Positions 23,291-30,235 of a stretch of 64,000 nt of DNA are shown here, piece after piece. The stretch lies in contig CAZPEP010000052.1 in assembly GCA_964585685.1 (NCBI GenBank), forward strand, positions 1 through 64,000, in the 5' to 3' direction. Positions within the stretch are counted from its first letter, which is position 1; every line of letters starts with the position of its first letter. The notes below the pieces were generated by a model. The model had not been told where the DNA came from and ran no database searches. It saw only the letters and a list, made by a program, of their open reading frames with translations. Both the position numbers and the translations under genes were made by a program. The DNA is from JALHVH01 sp964585685 (GTDB taxonomy: Bacteria > Acidobacteriota > Aminicenantia > Aminicenantales > Saccharicenantaceae).

Positions 23291-24511
23291 ATGACACGAC
23301 AGAGGCTTCTCGCGATTTCGCTCATGGCGGGGTTCGTGCTCTGGGCCTCTTCCGCGCTCCAGGCCTCCGACCTGGAGTCGATCTCGTTCTCGAAAGAAGG
23401 GCGCGCCGTCGCCGTCGACGTCCGCATCCGCGGCGCGTTCGGCAACGAGGCCTTCACGCTCAGGGATCCGGAACGGCTCGTCATCGACTTGTCCCCAGTC
23501 GAAGGGATATCGGCCCCGGACCAGATAGAGGTCAGCGCGGGCGGCGTCCTTCGGGTCCGGACGGGGCGGTTCCAGGCCGATGTCGCCCGGCTGGTCTTCG
23601 ACCTGGACGGCCCGGGCGTCATGTCCAAGATCGACCGGACGGCGGACGGACTAAAGATCACGTTCTGGAAGGAAGGCGAGGGCATCCCTCCGGCCACCGA
23701 AAGGACGGAGGTCGAAGCCCCGGCCCCGGTGAAAGCCGAACCCGAGCCCCCGGCAGAAGCGCCGGCGGCCCCCGTCGCCGCGCCCGCCGAAAAGCCCGCG
23801 GAGACCGCCGTTCCCGTCGCGGCATCCGAAGGGCCCGAAAAGGGGTTCTTCGTCCTCTTCGGCGGAGGGATAGGAACGTTCCTGAGCCCTGAATCGACGT
23901 TCACCCGAAGCTTCCCGATCAACGACAGGCAGGGGACGGCGGAATCGACCTATAAGCCGAAACTGAACGTCCCGGTCGTGTTGAGCTTAGGACAATACAT
24001 CCGGCTCCAGGAGATGAGCATCAAGCTCGGGCTCGACGTCGAATACTGGAACTTCAAGAGCGACGGGACCCACGTGTTCACGATCCCCCACCCCTTCCTA
24101 GCCGACGCCGACAGGACCGTCGAAGCGACGAGCTCGTTCCGGAGCTATTTCACCGCCATCTCCGCCTTCGGTCTCGCCCGGGTCTTCACGAACGGGGCCC
24201 TGACGGTCCTGGCGGGGCCTGAGCTCGGCTTCGTCTTCGGGAAGCACAAGCTCCTCAACGTTATCGACATCGAGGACCACGCCCCCTACACCGAGGCCGA
24301 GGTCAGCGTTCGGGAGCTCGCCTACGCGGATAGGACGGCTTCGAGTATCCTGGCAGGGTTGAGGGCCGGGTTCGAATACGCCCTGTCATGGAAACTCGCC
24401 TTGGTCTTGGATCTCAAGATCCAGTACGTCAGCCCCGAGATCGGCGAGCTGTCGAACAAGCTCGGCCTCTCCCAGGCCGCCGCCGTCTTCGGGATCCAGT
24501 ACAACTTCTAG
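23291..24511 (+). CDS. AMIN-domain protein with C-terminal beta-barrel-like region
   Basis: Exported protein of 406 residues. A signal peptide (MTRQRLLAISLMAGFVLWASSALQ) is followed by an AMIN-type beta domain (about 30-135), with FTLRDPERLVIDLSPV and VARLVFDLDGPG. AMIN domains bind peptidoglycan or target secretin and amidase systems. Next comes a Pro/Ala/Glu-rich linker (about 140-190), likely spanning periplasm. The rest looks like an outer-membrane barrel: strands such as FFVLFGGGIGTFLSP and LALVLDLKIQYV, ending AVFGIQYNF with a terminal Phe. It may tie the outer membrane to the wall, an inference from architecture. GGAGGATGAG precedes the ATG; a TATATATT element lies at about 23240. Confidence 0.75.
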   Translation: MTRQRLLAISLMAGFVLWASSALQASDLESISFSKEGRAVAVDVRIRGAFGNEAFTLRDPERLVIDLSPVEGISAPDQIEVSAGGVLRVRTGRFQADVARLVFDLDGPGVMSKIDRTADGLKITFWKEGEGIPPATERTEVEAPAPVKAEPEPPAEAPAAPVAAPAEKPAETAVPVAASEGPEKGFFVLFGGGIGTFLSPESTFTRSFPINDRQGTAESTYKPKLNVPVVLSLGQYIRLQEMSIKLGLDVEYWNFKSDGTHVFTIPHPFLADADRTVEATSSFRSYFTAISAFGLARVFTNGALTVLAGPELGFVFGKHKLLNVIDIEDHAPYTEAEVSVRELAYADRTASSILAGLRAGFEYALSWKLALVLDLKIQYVSPEIGELSNKLGLSQAAAVFGIQYNF

Positions 24512-24514
24512 GGG

Positions 24515-25084
24515 TCAGCCGACGGGCAGGACCGTGCGGCCGCGCGCTTCGTTGATGACCTCGGCCATGGCCAGGTAGATCGCCGAGAGTCCGCAAACGA
24601 TCCCCTCAAAGCCCGCGATCTTCCCGACGACCACCGATCCCGTCCAGTCCCGGGCCGCCAAGAGCCAGAACAGGACCGTCAGGCTCAGGAACACGAACCG
24701 GAGGACCCGGCTCTTCCCGTGGGTCCCGACCCACATGAAGGCCGTGAAGAGCCCCCACAGGAAGAGGTACCACCCGAGGTAGGCCGCCGGCGTCGGTCCC
24801 CCGTTCGGGGCGTTCGTTCCGGGGATGACCCAGATCGCGACGAGCGAAATCCAGAACAGGCCGTAGGACGTGAAGGCCGTTGTCCCGAACGTGTTGCCCT
24901 TCTTGAACTCCATGATGCCGGCTATAATCTGGGCCAGCCCGCCGTAGAAGATGCCCATGGCCAGGACCATGGCGCTCAGCGGGAAGAAACCGGCATTGTG
25001 GATGTTAAGGAGCACCGTCGTCATCCCGAAGCCCATCAGGCCGAGCGGCGCCGGGTTGGCAAGTTTCGTTCCTTCGGTCGTCAT
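24515..25084 (-). CDS. satP: Acetate transporter, GPR1/FUN34/SatP family
   Basis: Membrane protein of 189 residues with six hydrophobic helices. It carries the family signature NPAPLGLMGFGMTTVLLNI near the N terminus and GIFYGGLAQIIAGIMEFKKGNTFG, both typical of the YaaH/SatP acetate-succinate channel family. The length matches E. coli SatP (188). AAAAAGGAGGTTGC precedes the ATG. It is the last gene of the minus-strand operon that also holds an acetyl-CoA-synthetase-like ligase and two Kbl-type enzymes, so acetate uptake for that pathway is a reasonable inference. Confidence 0.9.
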   Translation of the reverse strand: MTTEGTKLANPAPLGLMGFGMTTVLLNIHNAGFFPLSAMVLAMGIFYGGLAQIIAGIMEFKKGNTFGTTAFTSYGLFWISLVAIWVIPGTNAPNGGPTPAAYLGWYLFLWGLFTAFMWVGTHGKSRVLRFVFLSLTVLFWLLAARDWTGSVVVGKIAGFEGIVCGLSAIYLAMAEVINEARGRTVLPVG

Positions 25085-25097
25085 GCAACCTCCTTTT

Positions 25098-26345
25098 TCA
25101 CATCCCGTACTTTTCGATGATTTCCTGCTTGGTCTTGCTCAATATGTCGTACTTCTTTCCGACCTTGACGAACGCGTCGAGCGCCTTGTCGAGGTGATGG
25201 ATCTCATGGCCGGCCGAGAGCTGGGTCCGAATGCGGGCCTGGCCCTGGGGGACAACCGGGAAGAAGAAGCCCACGGCGTAGACGCCCTCATCGTAGAGGG
25301 CCTTGGAGAAGTCCTGGGCCAGCTTGGCGTTGAACAGCATGACGGGGACGATGGGCGTGTCGCCTTCCCTAAGGACGAAGCCGGCCTCGGTCAGGCCCTT
25401 CCGCCAGTAGGCGGAGTTGGCTTCGAGCTTGTCCCGCCGCTCGGTGCTCGCCGAGAGGATCTCCATGACCTTGAGGACGCCCGCAACGACGACCGGGGCG
25501 ATGGTGTTCGAGAAAAGATAGGGCCGGGCCTTCTGGCGGCACATCTCGACGAGCTCGCGGCGGCCTGAAACGCAGCCGCCGGACGCCCCGCCGAGGGCCT
25601 TGCCGAAGGTCGTCGTGATGACGTCGATCTTGCCCATGACGCCGCACCGCTCGTGCGTCCCGCGTCCGGTCTTCCCGATGAAGCCCGAGGCGTGGGATTC
25701 GTCGACGAGGAGCATCGCGTCGTACTTTTCGCAGAGGGCGACGCACTCGTCGAGTTTCGCCGCGTCGCCGTCCATCGAAAAGACGCCGTCGGTGATGACG
25801 ACCTTGAGCCTCTTGTCCGCGTGGAGCTGGAGCTTGCTCTCGAGGTGGGCCATGTCGGAGTGCTTGAACGTGTCGTGCATGGCCGAGCAGAGGCGGATGC
25901 CGTCGACGAGCGAGGCGTGGACGAGCCGATCGGAGATCATGACGTCGTCCTTGGTCAGGATGGCCTCAAAGACGCCCGAATTGGCGTCCATGCACGAGGG
26001 GAAGAGGAGCGTGTCCTCGGTCCCCAAAAACTCGGTCACCCGGCGCTCGAGCTCGCGGTGGATGTCCTGGGTGCCGCAGATAAAGCGGACCGAGGACATG
26101 CCGTAGCCGCGCGCGTCGAGCCCCTCGTGGGCCGCCCGGACGACGTCCGGGTGGCTCGAAAGGCCAAGGTAGTTGTTGGCGCACATGTTGATGACCTTTT
26201 TCAGGGCCGCGCCGGACGGGAACTCCACCTCGATGTCGGCCGCCTGCGGCGAATGGATGTACCGTTCCTGCTTGAAGATGCCCGCGTCCCGGATGCCCTG
26301 GAGCTGGGCCTCATAGATGCCGCGGACCTTGTCGCTGTATGCCAT
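25098..26345 (-). CDS. Alpha-oxoamine synthase, Kbl-like (copy 1, more divergent)
   Basis: PLP enzyme of 415 residues in the family of Kbl (glycine C-acetyltransferase), BioF, HemA and serine palmitoyltransferase. It has MCANNYLGLSSHPDVV, GMSSVRFICGTQDIHRELE, TDGVFSMDGD, LVDESHASGFIGKTGRGTHE (PLP-nitrogen Asp and His) and TTTFGKALGGASGG (PLP lysine). It differs from true Kbl in the region before the active site: VHASLVDGIRLCSAMHDTF, where Kbl has NHASIIDGVRLCKAxR. It also has an extra C-terminal tail (SKTKQEIIEKYGM). It lies directly downstream of a carrier-protein gene, so an acyl-ACP substrate is possible. Glycine plus acetyl-CoA remains the default prediction. Confidence 0.85.
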   Translation of the reverse strand: MAYSDKVRGIYEAQLQGIRDAGIFKQERYIHSPQAADIEVEFPSGAALKKVINMCANNYLGLSSHPDVVRAAHEGLDARGYGMSSVRFICGTQDIHRELERRVTEFLGTEDTLLFPSCMDANSGVFEAILTKDDVMISDRLVHASLVDGIRLCSAMHDTFKHSDMAHLESKLQLHADKRLKVVITDGVFSMDGDAAKLDECVALCEKYDAMLLVDESHASGFIGKTGRGTHERCGVMGKIDVITTTFGKALGGASGGCVSGRRELVEMCRQKARPYLFSNTIAPVVVAGVLKVMEILSASTERRDKLEANSAYWRKGLTEAGFVLREGDTPIVPVMLFNAKLAQDFSKALYDEGVYAVGFFFPVVPQGQARIRTQLSAGHEIHHLDKALDAFVKVGKKYDILSKTKQEIIEKYGM

Positions 26346-26392
26346 GGGGAAACCTCCTAAGAATAGCCGTCCGTCGTCGGTCCGCAGGCGGC

Positions 26393-26641
26393 CTAGGCCT
26401 TGACGAATTCCCGGACGAGGACGGCGATCCGGTTGACCGAATCGAACGCCTCGGGTGTCGCCTTGTCGTCGGGAATTTGGATGTTATACCTGTTCTCGAG
26501 GAACCGCTTCAGCGAGACCATCGAGAACGAGTCCACGATGCCCCCCGAGATGAGCGGGGTCTCGAAGGTGATAGGGTCGCTGTCGGCCTCGAGATATTCC
26601 TCGGTCACATACTTCAATACGACGTCTTTGAGATCGTCCAT
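26393..26641 (-). CDS. Stand-alone acyl/peptidyl carrier protein
   Basis: Carrier protein of 82 residues. The phosphopantetheine serine lies in GGIVDSFSMVSL, where D-S-F resembles the D-alanine carrier DltC and free PCPs more than the DSL of fatty-acid ACP. The helix pattern (LKDVVLKYVTEEYL, then LENRYNIQIPDDKATPEAFDSV) fits a four-helix carrier. ATG at 26641 is placed seven bases after GGAGA; an ATG two codons earlier is too close to that site. It sits between the ligase and the first Kbl-like enzyme, and AcpS is in the same operon. Confidence 0.88.
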   Translation of the reverse strand: MDDLKDVVLKYVTEEYLEADSDPITFETPLISGGIVDSFSMVSLKRFLENRYNIQIPDDKATPEAFDSVNRIAVLVREFVKA

Positions 26642-26669
26642 GTTCATTCTCCTAAAGGCCTATTGTACT

Positions 26670-28373
26670 TCAATCGTTCTCGAGCGTCGAGGTGTCACCG
26701 ATCTCCTCGCCCCACTCGCGAGCATGGAGGATGCGGCGCATGATCTTCCCGCTCCGCGTCTTGGGCAGGGTGTCGACGAACTCGATCTCCTGCGGCATGG
26801 CCAGCGGCGAGAGCTTTTTCCGGACGAAGTTCATGATCTCGAGATCCAGGTCCTTGCCCGCCGTGAAGCCCGGCTTCAGGGCGACGAAGGCCTTGACGAC
26901 CTCGAGGTTGATGGGGTCCGGCTTGCTGACGACGGCCGATTCGGCGACCGCCGGGTGTTCGAGCAGGGCCGATTCGACCTCGAACGGGCTGACCAGGTGG
27001 CCTGCCGTGTTGATGATGTCGTCGTCGCGCCCGGCGAACCAGTAGTAGCCGTCCTTGTCGATCCGGGCCCGGTCGCCCGTGATGTACCAGCCGTTCCGGA
27101 ATTTCTTGGCGAAGGCCTCCTCGTTGTTCCAGTAGGTCCGCATCCGCGACGGCCAATCGAACTTCAGGGCAACGAGGCCGATCTTCCCGTTTGCGGGGTA
27201 GGGCTCGTTCCGGACCGGATCGATAATAGTGCCTGTGATGCCGGGGAACGGCTTCCCCATGGAGCCGGGCCGGACCTCCATGCCCGGATAGTTGCCGATC
27301 ACGATACAGCCCGTTTCGGTCTGCCAATAGGTGTCATAGAAGGGCTTGCCGAAGACCTTTTGGGACCAGACGACCGCTTCGGAGTTCAGGGGCTCCCCGA
27401 CGCTCGCCAGGTGGCGAAGCGACGATAGGTCGAACTTCTTGACGATCTCATCGCCGGCCTTCATAAGGGATCGGATAGCCGTCGGCGCGGAATACCACAT
27501 TGTGACGCGGCGTTTCTCGATGAACTTGTACCAGGCCTCGGCCGAGAACCCGGCGTCCATGACACACTGGGTAACGCCCAAGGCGAACGGGGCGATAATG
27601 CCGTAGGATGTCCCCGTGACCCAGCCAGGGTCGGCCGTGCACCAATAGATGTCATCGTCACTCAGGTCGAGGCCCCACTTCGCCGTGATGTATTGGGAGA
27701 TCAGCGAGGAATGGACGTGTTGGACGCCCTTGGGCATCCCCGTCGTCCCCGACGTATAGTGGAGGACCGAGGGCGACTCGGCCGTGGTCGGGTGGATGTC
27801 GATATGCTCGACGGGCGCAGCCTTCTCCAGGGAGAAGGCGACCTCGCGGTCCTTGAGGGGCGCGACGCCGTCGTGGTCCACGACGATGATGTGGTGGATA
27901 TGGGGCAGCCGTTCGAGGATCTTCCGGACCTTCGGGGCGTGCTTCTTCTGGGTGATGACGGCCGACGTCTCGGCGTTCGACAGGCGTACGAAGAGGGACT
28001 CGTCGCCGAAAGCCGAGAACAGCGGCTGGGCGATGGCCCCGATCTTCAGGACGCCGAGGAACCCGAGATAGAGCTCGGGGACCTTGTCCATGAACAGGCA
28101 GACGCGCTCCCCGGCCGTGATGCCCAGGCCGCGTAGGAAGGCGCCGACGGTGTTCGAGGCCAGCCGCACGTCGTTGTAAGTGTACCTTTTTTCGGCGCCG
28201 GAATGCCCTTCCCAGATCAGGGCGATCTTCGAGGCCTTCCCCTGCCCGCAAACCCTGTCGGAGCAGTACCAGCCGATATTGATGACGTCGCCATCCTTGT
28301 AGCCGAGCTCTTTGGCCGAATCGGCCCAGGTGGAGCCTTTTAGCCGGTCTTCTAATGAACCGATGTTGGACAT
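26670..28373 (-). CDS. Acetyl-CoA-synthetase-like AMP-forming acyl ligase
   Basis: ANL-superfamily enzyme of 567 residues, close in size to Bacillus AcsA (about 570). It has the P-loop YTSGTTGMPKGVQ, YWQTETG (the Trp that keeps the acyl pocket small in acetyl-CoA synthetase), the WYITGDRARIDKDGY hinge motif and TRSGKIMRRIL, whose lysine is the usual catalytic and acetylation-regulated residue. It should activate acetate or another short acid with ATP. Transfer could be to CoA or to the adjacent carrier protein; the sequence does not decide. ATG at 28373 follows AGGAGAGGAG. Ten earlier in-frame codons are rejected. Confidence 0.87.
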   Translation of the reverse strand: MSNIGSLEDRLKGSTWADSAKELGYKDGDVINIGWYCSDRVCGQGKASKIALIWEGHSGAEKRYTYNDVRLASNTVGAFLRGLGITAGERVCLFMDKVPELYLGFLGVLKIGAIAQPLFSAFGDESLFVRLSNAETSAVITQKKHAPKVRKILERLPHIHHIIVVDHDGVAPLKDREVAFSLEKAAPVEHIDIHPTTAESPSVLHYTSGTTGMPKGVQHVHSSLISQYITAKWGLDLSDDDIYWCTADPGWVTGTSYGIIAPFALGVTQCVMDAGFSAEAWYKFIEKRRVTMWYSAPTAIRSLMKAGDEIVKKFDLSSLRHLASVGEPLNSEAVVWSQKVFGKPFYDTYWQTETGCIVIGNYPGMEVRPGSMGKPFPGITGTIIDPVRNEPYPANGKIGLVALKFDWPSRMRTYWNNEEAFAKKFRNGWYITGDRARIDKDGYYWFAGRDDDIINTAGHLVSPFEVESALLEHPAVAESAVVSKPDPINLEVVKAFVALKPGFTAGKDLDLEIMNFVRKKLSPLAMPQEIEFVDTLPKTRSGKIMRRILHAREWGEEIGDTSTLEND

Positions 28374-28395
28374 CCGCTTCTCCTCTCCTGCCGGA

Positions 28396-28788
28396 TCATT
28401 CATAGGAACTTGGATTCATTTCGAGGACGACGACCGCCGTCGCCATTTCCTTGACGTGGGACAGCGAAACCGACATACGGATTATGCCCCGGGCCCCGCA
28501 GAATTCGCGGACCGTGCCGTGAACGAAAAGCTCGGGCTTCCCCAGGGGGTCGTTGACGACTTCGATCTCGTCGAACTTATGCCCGCCGCTCCAACCGGTC
28601 CCCATGGCCTTGAGGAACGCCTCTTTGGCGGCGAACCGGGCGGCGTAGTGGAGGGCGGGGCGATGCTTGGATTCGCAGTAAGCCCTTTCGGTTTCCGTGA
28701 AAACCTTCCTCTTGAGGCCCTCCGTCCGGGCGAGCTTCTGCTCGACCCGTCCGACCTCGATGATGTCCGTACCGACGCCAAAGATCAT
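28396..28788 (-). CDS. acpS: Holo-[acyl-carrier-protein] synthase AcpS
   Basis: Transfers 4'-phosphopantetheine from CoA to the serine of carrier proteins. The 130-residue protein has the AcpS landmarks MIFGVGTDIIEVGRV (with the metal-binding Asp), FTETERAYC, ARFAAKEAFLKAMGTG and the SVSLSH motif. I place the start at 28788 (MIFGVGTD), the usual family start. An ATG three codons upstream overlaps the -10 box of its own promoter and so cannot be on the transcript. The mRNA would then be essentially leaderless. It sits between the ligase and the second Kbl gene and probably serves the carrier protein of this operon as well as fatty-acid ACP. Confidence 0.93.
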   Translation of the reverse strand: MIFGVGTDIIEVGRVEQKLARTEGLKRKVFTETERAYCESKHRPALHYAARFAAKEAFLKAMGTGWSGGHKFDEIEVVNDPLGKPELFVHGTVREFCGARGIIRMSVSLSHVKEMATAVVVLEMNPSSYE

Positions 28789-28795
28789 GGGCTTC

Positions 28796-28823
28796 ATTAT
28801 AAGGAACGCCCGGAAATTGTCAA
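28796..28823 (-). promoter_or_regulatory. Promoter of acpS, overlapping annotated-type start
   Basis: Minus strand TTGACA (28818-28823), 16-base spacer, TATAAT (28796-28801). The predicted transcript start (about 28789) is immediately before ATG 28788. Confidence 0.65.
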
Positions 28824-28841
28824 AGCCGGGCGGCCGTCACC

Positions 28842-30041
28842 TCAGATCGCGCCGAGAGCTCTTCCGACCTTGGCGAATTTCTCGATGGCGAAGTCGATCT
28901 GCTCGGGGGTGTGAGCGGCGCTGACCTGGACCCGGATGCGGGACTTGCCGCGAGGGACGACGGGGAAATAGAAGCCGATGACGTAGATCCCTTCCTCGAG
29001 GAGGGCGTTGGCGAAGTCCTGGGAGAGCTTGGCGTCGTTCGGCAGATGCCCGAGGAGGATGGGGACGATGGGATGGATGCCCGGGACGATGCGGAAGCCG
29101 GCCGCCTCGACGCCCTTACGGAAGCAGGCCGTGTTCCGTTCGAGTCTGTCCTTGAGCTCGGTCGATTCCGCGAGGATCTTCAGCACTTCGATCGTAGCCC
29201 CAGCGATGCCGGGCGTCAAGGAGTTGGAGAACAGGTACGGCCGCGACCTCTGGCGCAGGAACTCGATGATCTCCTTGCGTCCGGAGATGCAGCCGCCGGA
29301 GGCCCCGCCAAGGGCCTTGCCGAAGGTCGTGACAATGATGTCCACATCACCCATGACCCCGCAGTGCTCGTGGGTCCCCCGCCCCGTCTTCCCGATGAAA
29401 CCCGTGGCGTGCGAATCGTCCACCATGACCAGGGCGTCGTAACGGCGGGCCAGCTCGCAGATCTTATCCACCTGGGCGATGATGCCGTCCATCGAGAAGA
29501 CACCGTCGGTAACGATGAGTCGGAAGCGGGCGCCGGAAGCCTCTTTGAGCTTCTCCTCGAGGTCGGCCATGTCGTTGTTCTTGTAGACGTAGCGGCGAGC
29601 CCGGCAGAGGCGGACGCCGTCGATGATAGAGGCGTGGTTGAGTTCGTCCGAGATGATGGCCGAGTCCTCGCCGAGCAGGGGCTCGAAGACGCCGCCGTTG
29701 GCGTCGAAGGCCGACGAATAAAGCAGGGTGTCGTCCGTGCCAAGGAATTCGCTCATCCTCCGTTCGAGCTCCTTGTGGACCTCGGAAGTGCCGCAGATGA
29801 AGCGCACCGACGCCATGCCGTAGCCCAGCCGAAAGAAGGTGTAGTTGGCAGCCGCCATGACGCGCGGCTCGCTGCAGAGCCCTAAATAGTTGTTGGCGCA
29901 GAAGTTGAGGACCTTCGGCCCGCCCTCGGTCCGGATTTCGACGCCCTGCGACGTCGTCAGAACCCGCTCGAGCTTGTAGAGACCCTCGGCCTTGATTCGA
30001 GCCAGCTCGCCCTGAAGATATTCTTGAAAACGCCCGTACAT
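28842..30041 (-). CDS. kbl: Glycine C-acetyltransferase (2-amino-3-ketobutyrate CoA ligase), copy 2
   Basis: PLP enzyme of 399 residues, the size of E. coli Kbl (398). It resembles that enzyme closely along its length: FCANNYLGLCSEP, GMASVRFICGTSEVHKELE, NHASIIDGVRLCRARRYVYKN, TDGVFSMDGIIAQ, VMVDDSHATGFIGKTGRGTHE, GKALGGASGGC, RQRSRPYLFSNSL and YFPVVPRGKSRIRVQ. It joins glycine and acetyl-CoA to 2-amino-3-oxobutyrate, or cleaves it in threonine breakdown. Threonine dehydrogenase is not in the window. ATG at 30041 follows GAGGAG. It is the first gene of the operon behind the promoter at 30070-30097. Confidence 0.93.
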   Translation of the reverse strand: MYGRFQEYLQGELARIKAEGLYKLERVLTTSQGVEIRTEGGPKVLNFCANNYLGLCSEPRVMAAANYTFFRLGYGMASVRFICGTSEVHKELERRMSEFLGTDDTLLYSSAFDANGGVFEPLLGEDSAIISDELNHASIIDGVRLCRARRYVYKNNDMADLEEKLKEASGARFRLIVTDGVFSMDGIIAQVDKICELARRYDALVMVDDSHATGFIGKTGRGTHEHCGVMGDVDIIVTTFGKALGGASGGCISGRKEIIEFLRQRSRPYLFSNSLTPGIAGATIEVLKILAESTELKDRLERNTACFRKGVEAAGFRIVPGIHPIVPILLGHLPNDAKLSQDFANALLEEGIYVIGFYFPVVPRGKSRIRVQVSAAHTPEQIDFAIEKFAKVGRALGAI

Positions 30042-30069
30042 CGTTTGCTCCTCGCCGGAATGCGGCCTC

Positions 30070-30097
30070 ATTATAGGGGACTTCGAAGAAAAATCAA
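30070..30097 (-). promoter_or_regulatory. Promoter of kbl-acpS-ligase-ACP operon
   Basis: Minus strand TTGATT (30092-30097), 16-base spacer, perfect TATAAT (30070-30075), about 30 bases before the ATG. Confidence 0.6.
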
Positions 30098-30108
30098 CCC
30101 GTTCGACC

Positions 30109-30164
30109 CCCCGGGCTTTGCAGTCCTCATTCGCAAGCGAATGAGGGCGGTCTGAAGCCCGGGG
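30109..30164. repeat. Two-stem palindromic element
   Basis: The outer arms CCCCGGGCTT (30109-30118) and AAGCCCGGGG (30155-30164) are perfect complements. Inside, CCTCATTCGC (30125-30134) and GCGAATGAGG (30137-30146) form a perfect ten-pair stem with a two-base loop. It lies between the kdpD-like gene end and the kbl promoter; REP-like element or bidirectional terminator are both possible. Confidence 0.8.
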
Positions 30165-30235
30165 ATGCTTAGGGTTAATACTGAGCGGCGCTTTTTACCC
30201 CTATTTAAGAATCGGGGCTTGGCGCCGCGAACGTA

